From: Hydrogenothermaceae bacterium
GTDB taxonomy: Bacteria > Aquificota > Aquificae > Hydrogenothermales > Hydrogenothermaceae
Assembly: GCA_026984415.1 (NCBI GenBank)
Contig: JALSSE010000471.1
Coordinates: 1-6,050, forward strand
Direction of reading: 5' to 3'
DNA: 6,050 nt
In this document: positions 1 through 4,808 of the stretch, piece by piece
How positions within the stretch are numbered: position 1 is the first letter of the stretch
How the letters are laid out: the number at the start of each line of letters is the position of its first letter
Translations under genes and position numbers: made by a program
Notes under the pieces: generated by a model
Told to the model about the DNA's origin: nothing
Databases searched by the model: none
What the model saw: only the letters and a program-made list of their open reading frames with translations

Positions 1-546
1 TACCATCTCCCATATATCCCGTGGATTAAAGGCATTAAACGGTCCATAGTATTTATCTGGAAGTAAAGGAAAAATAACCACAGAAATAATAGCAAACTTT
101 AAAAATGCAATTATATCTTCCTGAGAAATCTGCTTTGCAAAACTTTCCAGAGTGTATTTAAGGGCAAGTAAAACAGTAGTAAAAATAGTTAAAAATGCAG
201 CAGTGTAATAATAACCATAAAAAACTAACACACCAATCATGTATGTTAGAATTACAGATATTTCTGTTGTAATTCCTATGTCTTTTGAGTACTCAAGGTA
301 AAAATTCAATAAACCAAAAAGAATAATTCCACCTAAAACAACGTAAAATATTCCATCCCAGTAATTTTCATAAATAAAAGCAGAAATAGTTCCTAAAGTT
401 GAGATTAATGGGAACGTCCGTATTCCTGCAAAAACTTCTTTTTTTGTTCTGTGTTCCCTCTCTAATCCAATTATAAGACCAAGTAAAAGTGAAAAAATAA
501 TATCAATTATCAGCTTTTGATTAGCAGGATTAATCGTTATTTCCAT
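1..546 (-). CDS. MgtC/SapB-type (DUF4010-like) inner-membrane protein, 3' end cut by window
   Basis: The first 182 codons of a membrane protein are visible, and the reading frame is still open at the left edge. ATG at 546 is preceded by AAGGGG (552-557, 5-base gap). About six hydrophobic segments can be seen, near residues 11-28, 46-60, 66-84, 93-113, 115-130 and 146-163. The stretch LGLIIGLERE (21-30 region) followed by GIRTFPLISTLGTI (41-54) is the signature of the MgtC/SapB N-terminal domain. The later FNPRDIWEMV (residues 173-182) resembles the DUF4010 part of longer proteins of this kind. Members are poorly characterised; MgtC itself is tied to Mg2+ limitation and virulence in Salmonella, but that role cannot be transferred here. 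The start lies inside the end of rusA (17-base overlap, different frame), so translation is probably coupled. Family assignment is fairly sure; function is unknown. Confidence 0.78.
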   Translation of the reverse strand, partial: MEITINPANQKLIIDIIFSLLLGLIIGLEREHRTKKEVFAGIRTFPLISTLGTISAFIYENYWDGIFYVVLGGIILFGLLNFYLEYSKDIGITTEISVILTYMIGVLVFYGYYYTAAFLTIFTTVLLALKYTLESFAKQISQEDIIAFLKFAIISVVIFPLLPDKYYGPFNAFNPRDIWEMV

Positions 547-985
547 CAAAACCCCTTATAAAATTTTCCAGTTTATCAAATGGAATTTCTTTATTTCTGT
601 TTTTATACTTTTTAATATCAATAATAACACCTTCTTTTTTAGGAAAATAAACTTTTTCAAGGGTTTGTTTGTATATAAGGTCGTCATCTTTTATTATTTT
701 TGCAGTAACAAGACAGTCTCCTAATGTTTTCATAATATTATCTAAATCTCTTCTCCTTTTTGTTGGTAGAATGAACAAGATATTTACCTCTACAGGTTCT
801 TCAAAAAATATATTGTATTTTTCATTTTGAATTTCTAACTCCCAGACTGCTTTATTTATCTTCAATGAAACATCTTTCGGAACAACGTATCTTTTTCCTG
901 ACTTTGTATAAATCCTTGAGTTTATCTTTATCCTATTTGCCTTTGAAGGTGGAATAAAGGAAAGATAAAAAGTATATTTTTTCAA
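530..985 (-). CDS. rusA: RusA-family Holliday junction resolvase (crossover junction endodeoxyribonuclease)
   Basis: A 151-residue protein of the RusA fold, a homodimeric Mg2+-dependent nuclease that cuts four-way DNA junctions during recombination and fork repair. The core motif RRRDLDNIMK (residues 77-86) is followed by D90 and a KDDD block (99-102). D80, D82, K86 and D101 sit exactly ten residues after D70, D72, K76 and D91 of E. coli RusA, so the catalytic set looks intact. An N-terminal IPPSKANR segment matches the family's proline-lysine start. The protein is about 30 residues longer than E. coli RusA, mostly in a charged C-terminal tail. The start is TTG at 985, chosen because AAGAGGT lies 6 bases upstream and no suitable ATG exists before residue 85. 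RusA is usually a phage gene, but here no phage genes surround it; a chromosomal RusA of Aquifex aeolicus is known to resolve junctions. It follows lpxI by 78 bases and overlaps the next gene by 17. Confidence 0.88.
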   Translation of the reverse strand: MKKYTFYLSFIPPSKANRIKINSRIYTKSGKRYVVPKDVSLKINKAVWELEIQNEKYNIFFEEPVEVNILFILPTKRRRDLDNIMKTLGDCLVTAKIIKDDDLIYKQTLEKVYFPKKEGVIIDIKKYKNRNKEIPFDKLENFIRGFDGNND

Positions 986-1063
986 ATAAAAACCTCTTAA
1001 AATATTTATAAATAAGTATATACAGGTTTTTTATATTTTCATATATTGGTGAAATGTTTGTGA
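986..1063 (-). other. Intergenic spacer between lpxI and rusA
   Basis: A 78-base AT-rich spacer, much longer than the 3-base lpxA-lpxI gap. It holds the rusA ribosome binding site and a 12-base perfect palindrome (TATTTATAAATA, 1003-1014). TATA-like stretches are present, but I see no convincing -35/-10 pair and no terminator. It could carry an internal promoter or simply be an untranslated spacer in a longer transcript. Confidence 0.4.
992..998 (-). promoter_or_regulatory. Ribosome binding site deciding the TTG start of rusA
   Basis: On the minus strand this reads AAGAGGT, a good Shine-Dalgarno match, 6 bases before the TTG at 983-985. It supports the non-ATG start. Confidence 0.75.
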
Positions 1064-1876
1064 TTAGATTTTGCTTAAGTCAAAACCCATTACTGAAATA
1101 TCGTATTGATTTGCTTTTTCAATAAATTCATCTCTATTTAAAATGTACGTTTTTCCTGCTTCTATCGCTAAAAATTTCGCCCCTGACTGTTTCATACTTT
1201 CTAATGTTTTTAACCCCACAACAGGAACATCAAATCTGAAATCCTGATGTTTTCTTGCTACTTTACAAACAACTGTTCCTTCTCCAGCAAGTTCTCCTGC
1301 CCTGAGAATACATTTATCTGTTCCTTCAAGTGCCTCAACAGCAACAACAATTTTATTTTTTACTACAACAGTCTGACCAACATCCAAATCAGCTATAACT
1401 TTTGCTATTTTCAATCCAAATTTAGCATCTTCAATCTGATTTTCAGTTGGCTCAATATCATTAATTAAACCTTCTTCTGCAAGTAAAGAACCTAAATAAG
1501 GAGTCGGGTCAATAAATTCAAAACCCTCTTCTTCCAATTCTTTTATTAATCCACCTAATATTGATTCTGCCCTTTGGTCTGGTAGTTTAGACAAAAACAT
1601 TAAAGCCCTTGTATCAAGCTCTGTTATGCTTTGAAGAAGGAGTTGATGTTCTATCTTCCCAAGCATTACCAATTTTTTTACGTTGTTTTCTTTTAATATC
1701 CTTAAAACTTCTCCTAATTTTCCAAAATTAACCCAGTGTATTTCCCCATAATCAGAAATACTTTCATCTGTTATTCCATGAATTCCAAGAATAAAAACTT
1801 CCTCTCCTTTTTCCTTTGCAGTTTTTGCAAAAACAATAGGAAGTTCACCTGCCCCTGCAATCAGACCTATTTTCAT
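1064..1876 (-). CDS. lpxI: LpxI, UDP-2,3-diacylglucosamine pyrophosphatase (lipid A synthesis)
   Basis: This 270-residue protein matches the LpxI (formerly DUF1009) family, which hydrolyses UDP-2,3-diacylglucosamine to lipid X and UMP at the cytoplasmic face of the inner membrane, replacing the unrelated LpxH. Visible marks are the N-terminal glycine-rich GLIAGAGELP (residues 4-13), LGKIEHQ (72-78), the P-rich DPTPYL segment (123-128), VEALEGTD (180-187) and the C-terminal RFDVPVVG (214-221). D216 in that last motif is the probable equivalent of the catalytic Asp reported for the Caulobacter enzyme (D225). Length is normal for the family. ATG at 1876 begins three bases after the lpxA stop, with an AGAGGAAGAG-like ribosome binding site inside the end of lpxA, so the pair is co-translated. 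Adjacency of lpxA and lpxI recurs in other Gram-negatives. No lpxH or lpxB is in the window. Confidence 0.93.
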   Translation of the reverse strand: MKIGLIAGAGELPIVFAKTAKEKGEEVFILGIHGITDESISDYGEIHWVNFGKLGEVLRILKENNVKKLVMLGKIEHQLLLQSITELDTRALMFLSKLPDQRAESILGGLIKELEEEGFEFIDPTPYLGSLLAEEGLINDIEPTENQIEDAKFGLKIAKVIADLDVGQTVVVKNKIVVAVEALEGTDKCILRAGELAGEGTVVCKVARKHQDFRFDVPVVGLKTLESMKQSGAKFLAIEAGKTYILNRDEFIEKANQYDISVMGFDLSKI

Positions 1877-1879
1877 AAA

Positions 1880-2695
1880 TTACTCTTCCTCTATGGAATA
1901 TTTCTTTTTTGAAGCTTCTGGTGCAATTCCCCTTTTTGAAGTTTTTAAGAATTCTACAAGATTTTTAATTTCTGGAGTTAATTCCATTTCTTTTTCTATT
2001 TTTTCAATACCTTCTTGAATTGTAGAAGACCTGAGAAAAATAAGTTTATACGCTTCCTTTAATTTTCTAATCTGGTCATTGGTAAAACCACGCCTTTTTA
2101 AACCAATAAGATTTAAACCAAATATCATCACTGGATTCCTTGCAGCCCTTGTAAATGGGGGAATATCTTTTGTAACAACTGCACCACCACCAACCATAGC
2201 ATAATCACCAACTCTACAGAACTGGTGAATAGGTACAAAACCTCCAAGGAAAACGTAATTCCCTACATGTACGTGTCCGCCAAGGGTTGCATTATTTGCA
2301 AATATACAATCGTGTCCAACTTTACAATCGTGGGCTATATGTACATAAGCCATAAGATAGGTATTATCACCAATCCTTGTTATTCCATCATCAAAAGCAG
2401 TTCCACGGTGAATTGTACAAAATTCCCTGATAATTACGTTGTTTCCAATCTCTGTAAAAGTTTTTTCACCTTTGTATCCTAAATGCTGTGGAATATTGCC
2501 TATTACTGCACCTTCAAATATCTGGCAATTCTCTCCTATAGTTGTATTCTCTTTGATTGTGACTTTTGAATAAATCTTTGTGTTGTCTCCGATTTCTACA
2601 TTATCTTCAATAATAGAAAAAGGGCCAACTTCAACGTTGACCCCTAATTTTGCATTTTCATGAACAATAGCAGTTGGATGAATTTTTACAGACAT
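1880..2695 (-). CDS. lpxA: LpxA, acyl-ACP:UDP-N-acetylglucosamine O-acyltransferase
   Basis: A 271-residue left-handed beta-helix acyltransferase catalysing the first step of lipid A synthesis in the cytoplasm: transfer of a 3-hydroxyacyl chain from acyl carrier protein to position 3 of UDP-GlcNAc, or of its 3-amino analogue in some species. Hexapeptide repeats (for example IGDNTK, IGENCQ, VGHDCI) fill residues 1-185, followed by the helical tail starting GLKRRGF (198-204). Aligned without gaps to E. coli LpxA, H122 in HIAHDC matches the catalytic base H125, H119 matches H122, H141 matches H144 and H157 matches H160. G170 matches G173, the residue that lets the E. coli enzyme take long (C14) chains, so long acyl chains are expected. 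Unusually, H71 and G73 replace D74 and K76 of the substrate loop. ATG at 2695 has AAGGA about 8 bases upstream; the gene follows thioredoxin by 29 bases. Confidence 0.97.
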   Translation of the reverse strand: MSVKIHPTAIVHENAKLGVNVEVGPFSIIEDNVEIGDNTKIYSKVTIKENTTIGENCQIFEGAVIGNIPQHLGYKGEKTFTEIGNNVIIREFCTIHRGTAFDDGITRIGDNTYLMAYVHIAHDCKVGHDCIFANNATLGGHVHVGNYVFLGGFVPIHQFCRVGDYAMVGGGAVVTKDIPPFTRAARNPVMIFGLNLIGLKRRGFTNDQIRKLKEAYKLIFLRSSTIQEGIEKIEKEMELTPEIKNLVEFLKTSKRGIAPEASKKKYSIEEE

Positions 2696-2724
2696 AAACC
2701 AATCCTTAGTTTTATTTTCACACC

Positions 2725-3042
2725 TTAAACAAGTAAGCTTTTAAGAACTTCTTTAGGCTGAACTCCAACTTTTGTATCAACTACCTGCCCGTTTTTAAAT
2801 ACCATAATAGTAGGAATAGCTCTAATTCCATACTTCATAGCAATATTTGGATTTTCATCTGTGTTTAATTTGCAAACTTTTGCTTTTCCTTCTAATTCAG
2901 CAGCCAATTCTTCAACTACTGGAGCAATAAGTCTACACGGTCCACACCAAGGTGCCCAGAAATCCACAAGAACAGGAACATCAGAGTTTAAAACTTCCTG
3001 TTCAAAATTTGATTCGTTAAGTACGCATACTTTGCCCGCCAT
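2725..3042 (-). CDS. trxA: Thioredoxin
   Basis: A 105-residue classical cytoplasmic thioredoxin that reduces protein disulfides using electrons from thioredoxin reductase. The active site WCGPC occupies residues 32-36 (C33 and C36), with the buried acid D27 in VDFWAPW and the cis-proline P77 in the IPT motif; all sit one residue after their E. coli positions. FKNGQ (82-86) is the usual turn before the last strand. Two extra cysteines, C6 and C57, lie outside the active site. There is no signal peptide. ATG at 3042 is preceded by a full AGGAGGAG ribosome binding site (3050-3057, 7-base gap), the strongest in the window, which predicts high expression. It lies 72 bases downstream of an ArsR-type regulator gene and 29 bases upstream of lpxA on the same strand. 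Thioredoxins are multi-copy in many genomes, so the trxA symbol denotes type rather than proven orthology. Confidence 0.97.
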   Translation of the reverse strand: MAGKVCVLNESNFEQEVLNSDVPVLVDFWAPWCGPCRLIAPVVEELAAELEGKAKVCKLNTDENPNIAMKYGIRAIPTIMVFKNGQVVDTKVGVQPKEVLKSLLV

Positions 3043-3114
3043 ATTATTTCTCCTCCTGATGATTTATCAAAATGTTAATATTAATATACACTAAATTTAA
3101 TAGAAGATAAATCT
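3043..3114 (-). other. Spacer between the ArsR-type gene and thioredoxin, with a palindrome
   Basis: This 72-base AT-rich spacer contains the perfect 10-base palindrome TTAATATTAA (3075-3084), which extends to 16 bases (3072-3087) with one mispaired position per arm. A TATATT hexamer on the minus strand (3083-3088) could be a -10 element, but the -35 position reads only TTTATC. It may hold a second promoter or operator for thioredoxin, or be an untranslated spacer read through from the regulator gene. No terminator-like hairpin with a T-run was seen. Confidence 0.35.
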
Positions 3115-3423
3115 TTAATCTTCTTTTAATAAAAGCTTATAAATTTCAAGAGCTTTCTTATTCTTTATGTAGTAACAAACTATAGAACCTTCTCTCTTAT
3201 ACCCAAGTATTCCTCTGTTTCTTAAAACAGAGAGGTGTTGGGATACGTTTGGCTGCTGCAAACCTAAAGCTTCCCATATGTGTTTTACACATTTTTTACC
3301 ACTGCTTAAAAATCCAATAATTTTTAATCGGCTTGGATGTGCTAAAGCTTTAAGCAATTCTGCAGATTCTTCCAAAAACTCTTCATCTTGCCATTTGTTG
3401 TTTTCTACAAGTTCTTCTTTCAT
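3115..3423 (-). CDS. ArsR/SmtB-family winged-helix transcriptional regulator with two cysteines
   Basis: A 102-residue dimeric repressor of the ArsR family. LAHPSRLKIIGFLSSG (27-42) is the typical first helices; residues 46-73 form the helix-turn-helix, with NVSQHLSVLRNRGIL (59-73) as recognition helix and exit; GYKREGSIVCYYI (74-86) is the beta wing. The two cysteines are C45, just before the helix-turn-helix, and C83 in the wing. The full ELCVCDL metalloid-binding motif of classical ArsR is absent, so metal binding is unproven and a thiol or redox switch is possible. The frame can be extended to GTG 3432 or ATG 3429, but AGAAGG (3432-3437) lies 8 bases before ATG 3423 and overlaps or crowds the earlier starts, so ATG 3423 is preferred. 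It heads the thioredoxin-lpxA-lpxI cluster and has a good promoter and a palindrome upstream, which suggests autoregulation and control of the operon. The inducer is unknown. Confidence 0.9.
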   Translation of the reverse strand: MKEELVENNKWQDEEFLEESAELLKALAHPSRLKIIGFLSSGKKCVKHIWEALGLQQPNVSQHLSVLRNRGILGYKREGSIVCYYIKNKKALEIYKLLLKED

Positions 3424-3431
3424 TTCCATCA

Positions 3432-3437
3432 CCTTCT
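3432..3437 (-). promoter_or_regulatory. Ribosome binding site deciding the start of the ArsR-type gene
   Basis: The minus strand reads AGAAGG followed by TGAT, a close match to the extended Shine-Dalgarno sequence. It is 8 bases from ATG 3423, too close to ATG 3429 and overlapping GTG 3432. Confidence 0.7.
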
Positions 3438-3465
3438 TTTTTTATTTTTTATAGAAAAAATTATT

Positions 3466-3487
3466 ATCAAATATTATAATATTTCAT
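3466..3487. promoter_or_regulatory. Candidate ArsR-type operator (22-base palindrome)
   Basis: Positions 3469-3484 are a perfect 16-base palindrome (AAATATTATAATATTT). After one C:C mismatch on each side, two further base pairs extend it to 3466-3487. ArsR-family dimers bind AT-rich inverted repeats near their own promoters, and this lies in the leader of an ArsR-type gene. It also contains a TATAAT hexamer on the minus strand (3473-3478) that could act as a secondary -10 element. Binding is inferred; AT-rich DNA makes palindromes easier to find by chance. Confidence 0.45.
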
Positions 3488-3547
3488 TATTCATAATTTT
3501 GCAATATCTAATAAGCATACTCAATGAAGTTAAATAATTATTAGTAT

Positions 3548-3576
3548 ATTGTAATATTATATTTAATAGATGTCAA
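3548..3576 (-). promoter_or_regulatory. Sigma-70-type promoter for the ArsR-thioredoxin-lpx operon
   Basis: The minus strand has TTGACA (3571-3576), a 17-base spacer and TACAAT (3548-3553). This is a perfect -35, an ideal spacer and a one-mismatch -10, the best promoter in the window. Transcription would start near 3541, leaving a leader of about 118 bases before ATG 3423. The 10-mer TTGTAATATT overlaps the -10 (3549-3558) and recurs just upstream of the -35 (3585-3594), which may be regulator binding sites. Confidence 0.7.
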
Positions 3577-3627
3577 GTTTTTATTTGTAATATTCTAAAT
3601 TTTATTATGTAGACTAAAACCATATAG

Positions 3628-4416
3628 CTATTTGTTGGTAGTCTTTATTTTCCTTTTTTCTTCTTCCTCTATTTCCCAGAGAAACAGGTATTTTAAAAAA
3701 ACATAAAAGAAATGGCTTACAGCTACTGAAAGACCTCTTATTCCATCTAAGAAACCAAGTTTTATAAAGTATTCTTTAAAAAATCCCCATAAAGGATTCA
3801 GAATTAGGTTGTATAATTTGAATTTTTTTCCTTTTTCATGCATTCCAATAGCAGAAATCTTTGAATATTTTATTAATTTTTTATACTGGTCTTCTATATC
3901 TTTGTATGTATAATGGTAGAGAAAACCTTTAAGTTTTTTTGTTTTTCCTGTACAAATAACTTTTTCGTGGAGAAAACCCTCATATTTAACTTTGTCTTTA
4001 TGAAAAATCCTTATCCTGTACTCAGGTTGCCATGCGAAGTTTAAAAATTTCCCGATATAAAATGTTTTCCTGCTGACATAAAAACATGCGTATTTTTTAA
4101 TATCTCCATTTTTAAAAATCTGTTTTATACTTTCTTTTAACTCTTTTGATACCTCCTCATCTGCATCAATCACAAAAACATAAGGATTTGAGGCATTATC
4201 AATTCCAAACTGAACCTGAGATGGATAGTTTTTCCACTTATGGAATATAACTTTTGCCCCAAGCTTTTCTGCTATTTCAATAGTTTTATCTTTTGAACCA
4301 CTGTCTATAACAAGTACTTCAGAAGCTATATCTTTTACACTCTCTATAGCTCTTTTAATATTTTCTTCTTCGTTCAAAGTAACGATAACAACACTTAAAG
4401 GAAGGGGCTTTTCCAT
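3628..4416 (-). CDS. Family 2 glycosyltransferase, WaaE/LgtF (KdtX)-like
   Basis: A 262-residue GT-A fold transferase (GT2 family) that would move a sugar from a nucleotide donor to a surface glycan at the cytoplasmic face of the membrane. LSVVIVTLNEEENI (7-20) opens the nucleotide-binding fold; D38 in VIDSGSKDKT (36-45) contacts the nucleotide; DAD at 84-86 is the metal-binding DXD motif; the WQPEYRIRIF segment (129-138) and LHEK (149-152) are typical of WaaE/LgtF enzymes, which add glucose to the LPS inner core heptose. The C-terminal part (about 200-247) is hydrophobic and amphipathic, probably for membrane attachment. Donor and acceptor cannot be read from sequence; a capsule or other glycan is possible. 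The frame opens at TTG 4428, but GGAGGT (4421-4426) overlaps that region and lies just before ATG 4416, so ATG 4416 is chosen. It appears to be transcribed alone. Confidence 0.9.
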   Translation of the reverse strand: MEKPLPLSVVIVTLNEEENIKRAIESVKDIASEVLVIDSGSKDKTIEIAEKLGAKVIFHKWKNYPSQVQFGIDNASNPYVFVIDADEEVSKELKESIKQIFKNGDIKKYACFYVSRKTFYIGKFLNFAWQPEYRIRIFHKDKVKYEGFLHEKVICTGKTKKLKGFLYHYTYKDIEDQYKKLIKYSKISAIGMHEKGKKFKLYNLILNPLWGFFKEYFIKLGFLDGIRGLSVAVSHFFYVFLKYLFLWEIEEEEKRKIKTTNK

Positions 4417-4420
4417 TCCT

Positions 4421-4426
4421 ACCTCC
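4421..4426 (-). promoter_or_regulatory. Ribosome binding site deciding the start of the glycosyltransferase
   Basis: The minus strand reads GGAGGT, 4 bases before ATG 4416 (5 bases counted from GGAGG). Using TTG 4428 would place this site inside the gene and leave no Shine-Dalgarno upstream. Confidence 0.75.
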
Positions 4427-4475
4427 AAAAATTATAAAAAAATAAAATATTTTCAGTGTAAATTCTACCAAAATT

Positions 4476-4481
4476 ATTATA
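4476..4481 (-). promoter_or_regulatory. Possible -10 element of the glycosyltransferase promoter
   Basis: The minus strand reads TATAAT, about 60 bases upstream of ATG 4416. No convincing -35 hexamer is found 16-18 bases further upstream, so this is tentative in such AT-rich DNA. Confidence 0.3.
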
Positions 4482-4591
4482 TAAACTTATGTAGTTGCTT
4501 TTAAAATTCTTTGCAAATAAATTTTTTTTCATTTATTTAGCTCTTATTCTTATTTATAAGTCAATATATAAAAAGTACGTTAACTACAAAT

Positions 4592-4614
4592 AATTTTTAG
4601 ATTTTCTAAAAATT
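4592..4614. repeat. Perfect 10-bp inverted repeat upstream of purF, with a third direct copy
   Basis: AATTTTTAGA (4592-4601) and its exact reverse complement (4605-4614) are separated by TTT. A third copy in direct orientation lies at 4727-4736, immediately ahead of the putative purF promoter. There is no T-run after the hairpin on either strand, so an operator is more likely than a terminator. Its function is unknown. Confidence 0.5.
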
Positions 4615-4760
4615 TACTGTGAGTTTTATATCATATTTAGCTTTTGGAATAAGATATAAGCTCAAACTATTATTATATTCCGAATAAATAATTACTAATG
4701 ATTCGTAAAAAAATAATTTTTTTATAAATTTTTAGAACTTTATAATCAGTCAAATTAGCT

Positions 4761-4766
4761 TATAAT
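4761..4766 (+). promoter_or_regulatory. Probable -10 element of the purF promoter
   Basis: A perfect TATAAT ending 42 bases before the purF ATG, implying a short leader of about 35 bases. The -35 position (about 4738-4743, CTTTAT) is weak. A second TATAAT at 4741-4746 is an alternative. Confidence 0.45.
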
Positions 4767-4808
4767 ATTCATGTTATTTAATAATTTTATATTGAGGTGG
4801 TTAAATAT

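Larger units (their letters stand above)
3424..3627 (-). other. Regulatory intergenic region between the glycosyltransferase and the ArsR-type gene
   Basis: About 200 AT-rich bases without a gene. It contains the promoter at 3548-3576, the palindrome at 3466-3487, and the related 10-mers TTGTAATATT (3549-3558 and 3585-3594) and TTGCAATATC (3499-3508). At the glycosyltransferase end, AGACTA (3611-3616) pairs with TAGTCT (3639-3644) around its stop codon, but no clear T-run follows on the minus strand, so a terminator is not supported. Confidence 0.5.
4417..4808. other. Divergent AT-rich intergenic region between the glycosyltransferase and purF
   Basis: Some 390 bases with stop codons in all frames and no credible gene. 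It must contain the two divergent promoters. AATTTTTAGA occurs at 4592-4601 and 4727-4736 and inverted at 4605-4614; the first and third copies form a perfect 10-base-pair hairpin with a TTT loop. Other small inverted repeats are TTTGGAATA (4643-4651) with TATTCCGAA (4676-4684, one G:T pair), AGCTT (4639-4643) with AAGCT (4658-4662), and seven A (4707-4713) against seven T (4717-4723). No purine riboswitch core or tRNA was recognised. Confidence 0.5.

Noticed and set aside
530..985. RusA as a sign of a prophage
   Set aside because: No integrase, structural, lysis or replication gene of phage type is in the window; all neighbours are chromosomal genes.
1247..1468. Open frame of 73 codons on the plus strand
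   Set aside because: It lies wholly antisense within lpxI, has a Phe/Asn/Ser/Tyr-rich composition typical of a shadow frame and no family features.
2225..2482. Open frame of 85 codons on the plus strand
   Set aside because: Antisense inside lpxA, whose hexapeptide repeats fully explain the sequence; no ribosome binding site supports it.
2861..3094. Open frame of 77 codons on the plus strand
   Set aside because: Antisense to thioredoxin; its composition follows from the thioredoxin codons.
3611..3644. Stem at the end of the glycosyltransferase gene as a rho-independent terminator
   Set aside because: The 6-base-pair stem has a bulged, AT-rich extension and no T-run follows it on the minus strand. 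The T-rich stretch on the plus strand is simply antisense coding sequence.
4429..4808. A purine riboswitch or other structured leader for purF
   Set aside because: No conserved aptamer core was recognised, and the likely promoter leaves only about 35 bases of leader.
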